This document shows positions 6,792 through 13,291 of a DNA stretch of 21,989 nt, one piece after another. Location: positions 1 through 21,989 of the forward strand of contig HF995272.1 in assembly GCA_000432275.1 (NCBI GenBank), in the 5' to 3' direction. This DNA comes from Proteobacteria bacterium CAG:495. Its GTDB lineage: Bacteria; Pseudomonadota; Alphaproteobacteria; RF32; CAG-239. The notes beneath the pieces were generated by a model, which saw only the letters and a list, made by a program, of their open reading frames with translations, was not told the DNA's origin and searched no databases. Position 1 is the first letter of the stretch. Every line of letters begins with the position of its first letter. A program made the translations under genes and the position numbers.

Positions 6792-9389
6792 ATGGATTTT
6801 GAAAAATTAACAGACCGTTCCAAAGAACTAATGCAGGACGTAATCAACCTGGCTGCGGCTAATCGCAACCAGTACATTACGCCGTTGCATTTGCTGAAAG
6901 TTCTTTTGGACGATAAAAACGACTTGATTGTCAATCTGATTCTCAAGGCCGGCGGAAGCATCACCCAAATACGCGACAAGGTTGAAACCGCGTTTGCAAA
7001 ATTGCCCCAGGTAGCCGGTTCCGGCGTCCAAAGCCTGATGTCTCAGGATTTCACCATGGTGATGATGGAAGCCGAAAAGCTGGCAGATAAGTCCGGAGAC
7101 AGGTTTGTTACCATTGAGCGGATTTTTCAGGCCCTGTCCATGACTTCCGGCAATGAAGCCTATGATATTTTAACAGCTTCCGGCGTAAATGCCGTTAAAC
7201 TTAATCAGGTGATTAACGAATACCGCAAGGGCAGGATTGCCGACAGCGAAAGTGCCGAAGATAATTTTGAGGCTCTGAAAAAGTTTACCATAGACATTAC
7301 CCAAAAAGCGAAGGAAGGCAAGCTTGATCCGGTTATCGGCCGGGAGCATGAAATTCGCCGCACCATTCAGGTCTTGTCACGCCGTACCAAAAACAATCCG
7401 GTTCTGATAGGTGAGCCGGGCGTCGGCAAAACGGCCATTGTCGAGGGGTTGGCGATGCGCATCGTTAATGACGACGTGCCGGAAAGCCTGCGCCGCAAGC
7501 GTCTGTTGGCTCTGGACTTAGGCGCATTGATTGCCGGAGCAAAGTTCCGCGGTGAGTTTGAGGAGCGCCTGAAAGCAGTGCTGAAAGACGTTGAATCCTC
7601 CGACGGCAGCATTATTCTTTTTATTGATGAAATGCATACCTTGGTCGGTGCCGGTGCCAGCGAGGGCTCCATGGATGCGTCTAACCTTTTGAAACCGGCT
7701 TTGGCGCGCGGTGAATTGCATTGCCTCGGGGCGACGACGTTGAATGAGTATAAAAAGTATGTTGAAAAAGATGCCGCTCTGGCCCGCCGTTTTCAGGCCG
7801 TGTATGTCGGTGAACCGAATGTGGAAGAAACAATTTCCATTCTGCGCGGCATAAAGGAAAAGTTTGAACTTCATCACGGCGTAAAGATTTCGGATTCGGC
7901 CTTGATTGCCGCTGCCACTTTGTCCAACCGGTACATCAGCGACCGTTTTCTGCCGGACAAGGCAATTGACCTGATGGACGAAGCCGCCAGTTCTTTGCGT
8001 ATGGCCATTGATTCCAAGCCGGAAGAATTGGATGAGTTGGATCGCCGCATATTACAGCTTAAAATCGAACGCGAAGCCCTGAAAAAAGAAACTGACGAAA
8101 AATCCAAGGAACGTCTGGAACTCATCGGTTACGAGATTTCTGGATTGGAAGCCAAGGCCAAATCTCTGGAAGAAAAATGGAAAGAAGAAAAACAGGGGCT
8201 GGCAGACTTCACCGATTTGAAAGATCAGTTGGATAAGGCCCGCGTAGAAGTGGAAATCGCCAAACGCGAAGGCCGGTTTGAACGTGCGGGAGAACTTCAG
8301 TACAGCATTATTCCCGGATTGGAAAGTAAGATTAAAGCAGCTGAAGAAAATGCCGAAAAGCACAAAAACAGTTTTTCCGAAACTGTAAATGAGGAGGACA
8401 TCGCTGCGGTTGTTTCCAAATGGACCGGCATTCCCGTTGATAAAATGTTGGAAGGCGAACGTGAAAAACTTGTGCACATGGAGGAGTTTCTTTCCAAACG
8501 CGTTATCGGGCAGAAAGACGCCATTGTTGCCGTTTCTAACGCTGTCAGGCGTTCACGCGCCGGCATTGGCGATTCCCGCCAGCCGATAGGTTCGTTTTTG
8601 TTTTTGGGGCCGACCGGCGTCGGCAAAACCGAATTGAGCAAAGCTTTGGCAGAATTTTTGTTTAACGATGAGACTGCATTGCTGCGCGTTGATATGTCCG
8701 AATATATGGAGAAACATGCGGTTGCACGTTTAATCGGTTCTCCTCCGGGATATGTCGGATATGAGGAAGGCGGCTTTCTGACGGAATCCGTCCGCCGCCG
8801 GCCGTATCAGGTTATCTTGTTTGACGAGGTCGAAAAAGCGCATCCGGACGTCTTTAATATTTTGCTCCAGGTTTTGGACGACGGCCGTCTGACTGACGGC
8901 AAGGGGCGTACCGTAGACTTTAAAAACACCATTATCATTATGACTTCAAACCTAGGGTCTGAGATTTTGGCAACCGCGACCGGAGCAGATGACCCTAAAA
9001 AGGTCAGGGCTAAGGTAATGGATATTGTTAAGGCTTCTTTCCGTCCGGAATTTATCAACCGTATTGATGAAATCACCATGTTTCATCGTCTGGACAAGTC
9101 TAACATCAAAGACATTGCCCGGATACAGATTGACAATATTGAAAAGCGCCTGGCCGAGAGAAACATCCATCTCCACGTCAATGATGCCGCCTTTATCTGG
9201 ATAGTCAACAATGGTTATGATCCGATTTATGGAGCAAGACCACTAAAAAGGTTGCTAAAAAATCAAATTGAGAATAAATTAGCATTAAAGATTCTCGACG
9301 GCGAAATTGGTGACAACGATACCGCGGATATCATTGTCAGCAACGGTGCCTTGGATATTGTGAAAAGTAAAAAGAAAAAGGAACAATGA
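6792..9389 (+). CDS. clpB: ATP-dependent disaggregase ClpB
   Basis: Cytosolic Hsp100 chaperone that, with DnaK, pulls polypeptides out of aggregates after heat stress. The 865-aa protein matches the family length (E. coli 857). Order: N-terminal double-Clp repeat (about 1-145), AAA-1 with Walker A GEPGVGKT at 207-214 and a GEFEER segment, the coiled-coil M domain (about 400-525), AAA-2 with GPTGVGKT at 606-613 and pore loop GYVGYEEGG, and a C-terminal small domain with GARPLKR. The M domain separates it from ClpA and ClpC. A strong AGAGAGG site precedes the ATG, and a sigma32-like promoter lies at 6732-6761. The stop codon overlaps the start of the next gene. Confidence 0.98.
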   Translation: MDFEKLTDRSKELMQDVINLAAANRNQYITPLHLLKVLLDDKNDLIVNLILKAGGSITQIRDKVETAFAKLPQVAGSGVQSLMSQDFTMVMMEAEKLADKSGDRFVTIERIFQALSMTSGNEAYDILTASGVNAVKLNQVINEYRKGRIADSESAEDNFEALKKFTIDITQKAKEGKLDPVIGREHEIRRTIQVLSRRTKNNPVLIGEPGVGKTAIVEGLAMRIVNDDVPESLRRKRLLALDLGALIAGAKFRGEFEERLKAVLKDVESSDGSIILFIDEMHTLVGAGASEGSMDASNLLKPALARGELHCLGATTLNEYKKYVEKDAALARRFQAVYVGEPNVEETISILRGIKEKFELHHGVKISDSALIAAATLSNRYISDRFLPDKAIDLMDEAASSLRMAIDSKPEELDELDRRILQLKIEREALKKETDEKSKERLELIGYEISGLEAKAKSLEEKWKEEKQGLADFTDLKDQLDKARVEVEIAKREGRFERAGELQYSIIPGLESKIKAAEENAEKHKNSFSETVNEEDIAAVVSKWTGIPVDKMLEGEREKLVHMEEFLSKRVIGQKDAIVAVSNAVRRSRAGIGDSRQPIGSFLFLGPTGVGKTELSKALAEFLFNDETALLRVDMSEYMEKHAVARLIGSPPGYVGYEEGGFLTESVRRRPYQVILFDEVEKAHPDVFNILLQVLDDGRLTDGKGRTVDFKNTIIIMTSNLGSEILATATGADDPKKVRAKVMDIVKASFRPEFINRIDEITMFHRLDKSNIKDIARIQIDNIEKRLAERNIHLHVNDAAFIWIVNNGYDPIYGARPLKRLLKNQIENKLALKILDGEIGDNDTADIIVSNGALDIVKSKKKKEQ

Positions 9390-9826
9390 AAAGCTTATTC
9401 TTGGAAGGGCTTAAAGTAGCCAAAACGTATGATGTTTGTACGCCGAAAGACTCTCTGGTTGTCTACAGCGTCAGTTTTCTGCCGAACAAAAAAAATCGTG
9501 ACGATGCTTTTGCATATGTCAACGCCAACCGCGGCAAAATGATGATAGAGCATACCCCCTGCGGGGCTAAGCTGGTGGAAATGGGATTCGCCAGCTCGGA
9601 TACCGGCTTGAATGATGACGATGTCGCCCTGATTTGGAAAGAAGCTTCCAAGCGTCTTATTGACGAGGCTGCCGGCAATATTACCGCATTTGTTGACAAT
9701 GCCGATCCGCGCAGCGTTTTCTGCAGTATGGAATTGCCCGCTCTCTTGGGCAATTCGGCGGTTACGACGGTCAACGGCATTGACAAGTTTGAGTTTGCCA
9801 AAAATTTTAAGGCATCCAAAGAATAA
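9386..9826 (+). CDS. Unknown protein translationally coupled to clpB
   Basis: Unrecognised 146-aa soluble protein with no signal peptide or membrane segment. Its ATG overlaps the clpB stop in an ATGA arrangement, and AAGGA inside the clpB tail serves as the ribosome site, so it should be made together with ClpB and be heat-induced. Visible features are an early beta-rich stretch (DSLVVYSVSFLPNKK), a Cys in HTPCGAKLVEMGF, an acidic NDDDVALIWKEASKRL helix and a second half ending KFEFAKNFK. No catalytic motif is recognised. A shared terminator lies 15 nt downstream. It may be a chaperone-linked accessory protein, on context only. Confidence 0.82.
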   Translation: MKSLFLEGLKVAKTYDVCTPKDSLVVYSVSFLPNKKNRDDAFAYVNANRGKMMIEHTPCGAKLVEMGFASSDTGLNDDDVALIWKEASKRLIDEAAGNITAFVDNADPRSVFCSMELPALLGNSAVTTVNGIDKFEFAKNFKASKE

Positions 9827-9840
9827 GGCAATAAAAAAAT

Positions 9841-9872
9841 AAAAAGCTCCTCTAATCGGGGAGCTTTTTTTT
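9841..9872. terminator. Bidirectional terminator between convergent genes
   Basis: AAAAAGCTCC (9841-9850) pairs perfectly with GGAGCTTTTT (9860-9869), flanked by A-runs and T-runs on both sides. It ends the clpB operon on the plus strand and the membrane-protein pair on the minus strand. The minus-strand gene's stop codon (9854-9852) lies inside the loop. Confidence 0.88.
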
Positions 9873-10283
9873 AGGTTTTGCCATCATGACCACATAAGGC
9901 ATAAGCGCAACTGAGAAAATGGATACCAACAATGTCGCCATTCGCCAGTTTAAATAGAAAAAATAGTTTTTATCCCAAATGGTAGAGATGCACATCAGTA
10001 CCATAAAAATGTCCGTTGCCGCCTGAAACACCAGCCCGCAAACGATAGTTGCCAGCAAAAGCAGCCGCTGTCGTCTGGTTTCCGGTTTTAGCTTTTTGAT
10101 TACCAGCACTCCCAGAACATATAAGAATAACAACTGAATTATCGCCAGACAAAGAGACAGGCATAAATAATTTGCCATATGTTCGAACAGGCTTTCCTCA
10201 AAGAACAGCAGATAAACCAGTCCTAGGAATATAAGTCCCGTCATTGTGTGCAGGACCAGCCATAGCAGTTTATTGTTGTTCAT
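9852..10283 (-). CDS. Small four-helix membrane protein, unknown function
   Basis: A 143-aa integral membrane protein. Four hydrophobic segments are visible: WLVLHTMTGLIFLGLVYLLF, YLCLSLCLAIIQLLFLYVLG, a third around LLLLATIVCGLVF, and a fourth around LLVSIFSVALMPYVV, with a basic C-terminus (KPKKK). ATG 10283 (start MNNNK) is preferred over an in-frame upstream start at 10307, which would lie deep in the preceding gene. The gene overlaps the end of that gene by 14 nt and has no ribosome site, so translation is probably coupled. The partner is of the same size and topology, which suggests a hetero-oligomer or an old duplication, although I see little direct sequence similarity. Confidence 0.75.
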   Translation of the reverse strand: MNNNKLLWLVLHTMTGLIFLGLVYLLFFEESLFEHMANYLCLSLCLAIIQLLFLYVLGVLVIKKLKPETRRQRLLLLATIVCGLVFQAATDIFMVLMCISTIWDKNYFFYLNWRMATLLVSIFSVALMPYVVMMAKPKKKLPD

Positions 10284-10710
10284 AATCAATTTTTTTTGAG
10301 AGGGCAAACCAATGATGTACGATGCTCAGCGCCGCTAAAGAGAATAAACATCCGCCCAGGCAAAACATTGCCGTATAATGCAGATGTTCTTCCGCCGGAC
10401 TGCCAAGGTTCATATAAGCCTTTGTCCAAAAATGAAAAAAGGCAACCCCCGAGCTGTAAACGGTCAGACAAAGGGCAATATCGGCTTTTTGCTGATTCAA
10501 ACAGCTGAATACGGCCCTTTCGTTCAGCCATTCGCGTAAACAATACCACATAATGAATGTAAACATTATTCCAATCAGCTGAATGAATATGACAATGCTT
10601 CTGATACCGGGAACACAGCAGAACAGATAAGCGGCGCTTCCGGCAAAATACGCTGCGGTAACCATAGATACCGTGTTTACGATTTGCGAAAAAAACTTTT
10701 TGCTAAACAT
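10270..10710 (-). CDS. Small four-helix membrane protein, unknown function (upstream partner)
   Basis: A 146-aa integral membrane protein with four hydrophobic segments: around VSMVTAAYFAGSAAYLF, SIVIFIQLIGIMFTFIMWY, IALCLTVYSSGVAFFHFW and MFCLGGCLFSLAALSIVHHW. It is rich in Cys (seven or so, several inside or next to helices) and carries His-His in the last helix. No family is recognised. The ATG at 10710 has no clear ribosome site, but a near-consensus promoter lies upstream at 10792-10764. Its last codons overlap the start of the downstream membrane gene by 14 nt. The pair forms a two-gene operon ending at the shared terminator at 9841-9872. Confidence 0.75.
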   Translation of the reverse strand: MFSKKFFSQIVNTVSMVTAAYFAGSAAYLFCCVPGIRSIVIFIQLIGIMFTFIMWYCLREWLNERAVFSCLNQQKADIALCLTVYSSGVAFFHFWTKAYMNLGSPAEEHLHYTAMFCLGGCLFSLAALSIVHHWFALSKKIDYEQQ

Positions 10711-10763
10711 AATGATTTTGTTTTTAGTTAATAATGGAAATAAATATAATCACGTTGGGGCGC

Positions 10764-10792
10764 ACCATAGCAAAGGCGGTAAAGCTTGTCAA
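10764..10792 (-). promoter_or_regulatory. Near-consensus promoter of the membrane-protein operon
   Basis: On the minus strand a perfect TTGACA (10792-10787), an exact 17-nt spacer, and TATGGT (10769-10764). The predicted start near 10757 gives a 47-nt leader before the ATG at 10710. Confidence 0.65.
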
Positions 10793-10850
10793 TTCTTTCT
10801 TGCCGGAGGTTGTCATTTTGAAATAAATCAACGTTAAGAAGAGAAAGTGC

Positions 10851-10879
10851 TTGCATATGTAGTATAGGCAGAATACATT
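10851..10879 (+). promoter_or_regulatory. Candidate promoter of a small RNA
   Basis: TTGCAT (10851-10856), a 17-nt spacer, and TACATT (10874-10879). The predicted start near 10886 falls at the first base of a run of hairpins with no gene on this strand, so it may serve a small RNA. Confidence 0.4.
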
Positions 10880-10885
10880 GTTAAA

Positions 10886-11077
10886 TGTGGTATTATCGTT
10901 TCAACAATCAACGCGCGCAGATAATACTGTTTGAGGAACGATGTTCCGAAAATGACCTTGGGCGGAGGATGTTTCCGGGAGTTTGCTAAGGAGAAAGTCC
11001 TCCGTCTGCCGTAAAAAAAGCCGGCACTGTTTTGTCAGTGCCGGCTCAGGCAGAAATTTCTGTTTCGATTTTTTTTG
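10886..11077 (+). ncRNA. Candidate structured small RNA
   Basis: This gene-free stretch contains ordered hairpins: GTATTATC (10890-10897) with GATAATAC (10920-10927); GGAAC (10935-10939) with GTTCC (10943-10947); a 9-bp helix of 10961-10969 with 10998-11006 that includes a G-U pair, which fits a plus-strand RNA (on the minus strand it would be C-A); and an 11-bp GC-rich stem (11019-11029 with 11036-11046). A T-run at 11069-11076 could end the transcript. The last hairpin also terminates the minus-strand MBL gene, and its T-run is better placed for that strand. It does not match 4.5S, RNase P or tmRNA signatures that I know. About 190 nt is 6S-like in size, but the fold is not one long rod. 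Confidence 0.35.
11012..11046 (-). terminator. Intrinsic terminator of the MBL hydrolase operon
   Basis: Reading the minus strand, AGCCGGCACTG (11046-11036) pairs perfectly with CAGTGCCGGCT (11029-11019) and is followed directly by a T-run (to 11012). It lies 46 nt behind the stop of the MBL-fold gene. Confidence 0.85.
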
Positions 11078-11091
11078 CAGTCGGAAACCGT

Positions 11092-11763
11092 TTATTTCAG
11101 TTCAAAAATATCCCCGGGTTTTAAAACGCCGCCCAGACCGTATTGCTGAACTTTTTCGGCCAGAGCGTCATAATCTTTCGGCAGATAATGGGAGACGAAA
11201 GTTTTGGCTTTGATATCGGCCGGTGCCTTGTTAAGCTCATCAATGCTGACAATGATGCCGCCTTTGCTCAAACTGACGTCGTGAATAATCATTTCCGCTT
11301 TGGCCGCGGCGGGAGTATCCAACAGTGAAATTGCACTGTCGCCGCTGTAATAAAGCTTTTCGTTAACCATTAGCGACAAACACCGCATTCCCTTGGCATG
11401 AGGAACTTCAAAGGTATCCAGACGAAGTTCGTCCGGCAAAGGGGCTGTTTTGGCCTCCCAGCCGTTGCCGGAATGCATAAACATAAACTTGTCGTCGGGA
11501 GCTCCGGCGACCGCAGTGGTTTGCCCCAAAACTTTATAACGGTAATCCAGCAGGTTGACCAGCGAACCGCAATGATCCTGATGCAAATGGCTGACAAGTA
11601 CCGCCTTCAGCTTTTCGGCATGGCCTTTTTCAAGCAAAGCCTGATACACGCTGAAGCCGCAGTCCAACAGTATTCCTAGGCCGTCGTTATCCCACAGGAT
11701 AAAGGAATTGTTGACGCCTTCTTTGGCAAAAGCCGCATTCGTACCCAAAACTTCCAGTTTCAT
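11092..11763 (-). CDS. MBL-fold metal-dependent hydrolase
   Basis: Metallo-beta-lactamase-fold protein of 223 aa, with an RNase Z-like start (MKLEVLGTNAAF). The metal ligands are in place: H59-x-H61-x-D63-H64 (HLHQDH), H122 in VPHAKG, D142 in SGDSA and H192 in VSHY. Candidate activities are a nuclease, a phosphodiesterase or a lactone/thioester hydrolase; the substrate cannot be named. It is shorter than full RNase Z (about 300 aa) and lacks a visible RNase Z exosite, so tRNA processing is less likely. AAAGGAG stands before the ATG. It follows the histidine kinase gene by 12 nt in one operon and ends at the terminator at 11046-11012. Confidence 0.88.
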   Translation of the reverse strand: MKLEVLGTNAAFAKEGVNNSFILWDNDGLGILLDCGFSVYQALLEKGHAEKLKAVLVSHLHQDHCGSLVNLLDYRYKVLGQTTAVAGAPDDKFMFMHSGNGWEAKTAPLPDELRLDTFEVPHAKGMRCLSLMVNEKLYYSGDSAISLLDTPAAAKAEMIIHDVSLSKGGIIVSIDELNKAPADIKAKTFVSHYLPKDYDALAEKVQQYGLGGVLKPGDIFELK

Positions 11764-11775
11764 AAACAGCTCCTT

Positions 11776-13197
11776 TTATTGTTCAACCGGCAGATAAATG
11801 GTAAACGTTGTTCCGTTGTAGTTGTTTGAATTGACCGTCAGATTGCCGTTGTGACGGATAATAATCTGTTTGGCGATGGAGAGGCCCAGACCGGTGCCCT
11901 TGATGTTCAGGTCTTTATGCTCCTGCATCCGATAAAACCGTTCGGTCAGACGGGCCAGATTTTCCGGTGAGATTTTCGGCCCTTTGTTGTTGATAGCGAC
12001 GGCGACCGCTTTGCCCGCGGATGTCTTAAAGCTTTTCGACAGCGGAATCTTGTCGCAATTGGACACTTTCAGGGTGACGTCGGTTCCCGAAAGGCCGTAT
12101 TTGACGGCGTTGTCGGTCAGGTTTTGTATAATTTGTTTGACTTGGGCGCGGTCCGCGGTGATTTCGGGAATGCCGTCTTCGCTCTCGATTTTTATTTTCA
12201 TGTCTCTTTCCTGAGCTTTCATCGACAGGGCTTCGCCGGCTTCTTCCACGATGTCGAGCACGTCAACTTTTTCTTCCGGTTTTTGGTCCTGTTTCATCTC
12301 TATTTTTGAAAGCGACAGCAGATTCTCGATAAGAGATGACATATATTCCGCCTGTTCGGACATAATCTTCAAAAAATTGTCGCGGGCGTCAGGATCGTCC
12401 TTGGCCGAGGTTTGCAGCGTTTCGATGAACCCTGAGATGATAGACAGCGGGGTTCTGAGTTCATGGCTGGCGTTCGCCACGAAATCCGACTGCATTTTTT
12501 CGATTTTCATCGACTTGGTCAGGTCATAAACCGAAATCACCGCTACCGCTTTGCCCTTGGACAACCACGGCAGCTGTTTGATATGGGCATACAGTTTTTG
12601 GTTTACCGGCTTGTCTATGTAAAAAATCAAGTTCTCCGATTTGCTTTCCTTGTTCAGAACTTTGGCCACCGCATTAATAAAATTATTTGAACGAAACAGT
12701 TTTTCAACGTTTTTGTCGGTGATGTTTTTGCCGAAGGTGTTGCGGGCAGAAAGATTCGCACCCAAAATGTTTCCGGCCCGGTCAATCATCATGATGGGGT
12801 CGGGCAGGGAATCGAGCACTGCGGTGTCGGAAATCGTCTGCGCTTCCAGCATGTCGGTTTTCTGAGCCCAGAAACGATGCATCGCATTAACGGCGTCCAC
12901 GATTTCTTTGGCGTCTTTTTCCGAGAGCGTCATCTTGCTTTCGTCAAATTCTCCGCCGTTGGAAAGCGTTGTCACATAACGTTTGATTTGTTGAAGTTCA
13001 AACGTCAGCGGAAACAGCAGTACAATGTTAAACATAACCACGGCGCCGAGCGAGATGACCGCCAGCATCGGGTCAACCAGGCGGAATGCCGCCAGCGTGA
13101 TGAAAACCAGCGCTGTCGGAAAGCTCAAAAACAGCACCCGTTCCACAAATTTGGAATTTTTTTCAATTCCCAGGGCATTTCTGGCACGCTCAAACAT
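11776..13197 (-). CDS. PhoR-like sensor histidine kinase
   Basis: A 473-aa inner-membrane two-component sensor kinase. Two hydrophobic helices at about 20-66 have almost no periplasmic loop, as in PhoR-type sensors. A linker with HAMP-like character follows, then a PAS domain starting at about 128 (LDSLPDPIMMIDRAGNILGA). The HisKA box ASHELRTPL places the phosphorylated histidine at residue 245. The ATPase domain has the N box (NLTDNAVKYG) and G2 box (KGTGLGLSIAK). No response regulator gene is adjacent, and none of the pst/phoU/phoB genes common beside phoR are in the window, so the signal and partner are unknown. It is the first gene of an operon with the MBL hydrolase and diverges from mutS across 94 bp. 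Confidence 0.92.
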   Translation of the reverse strand: MFERARNALGIEKNSKFVERVLFLSFPTALVFITLAAFRLVDPMLAVISLGAVVMFNIVLLFPLTFELQQIKRYVTTLSNGGEFDESKMTLSEKDAKEIVDAVNAMHRFWAQKTDMLEAQTISDTAVLDSLPDPIMMIDRAGNILGANLSARNTFGKNITDKNVEKLFRSNNFINAVAKVLNKESKSENLIFYIDKPVNQKLYAHIKQLPWLSKGKAVAVISVYDLTKSMKIEKMQSDFVANASHELRTPLSIISGFIETLQTSAKDDPDARDNFLKIMSEQAEYMSSLIENLLSLSKIEMKQDQKPEEKVDVLDIVEEAGEALSMKAQERDMKIKIESEDGIPEITADRAQVKQIIQNLTDNAVKYGLSGTDVTLKVSNCDKIPLSKSFKTSAGKAVAVAINNKGPKISPENLARLTERFYRMQEHKDLNIKGTGLGLSIAKQIIIRHNGNLTVNSNNYNGTTFTIYLPVEQ

Positions 13198-13232
13198 ATT
13201 TCCCGTCCTATATCTTGCAATTAATCCTAGAC

Positions 13233-13260
13233 TTAAGATGCAATCATATTATTATATAAC
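13233..13260 (+). promoter_or_regulatory. Candidate promoter of mutS
   Basis: TTAAGA (13233-13238), a 16-nt spacer, and TATAAC (13255-13260), with a predicted start about 25 nt before the mutS ATG. The 94-bp divergent gap is AT-rich, so confidence is limited. I found no clear promoter for the kinase on the other strand. Confidence 0.4.
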
Positions 13261-13291
13261 AAGTTTAAAATCATTAAATTTTTGAGATAAA

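Noticed and set aside
10886..11077. 6S RNA, 4.5S RNA, RNase P RNA or tmRNA identity for the gap
   Set aside because: The size is near 6S, but the fold is a chain of short hairpins, and no conserved core of the other RNAs is present. It is kept only as an unnamed candidate.
11092..11763. RNase Z (tRNA 3'-processing)
   Set aside because: The N-terminus is similar, but at 223 aa it is shorter than RNase Z and lacks an exosite arm, so only the MBL fold is called.
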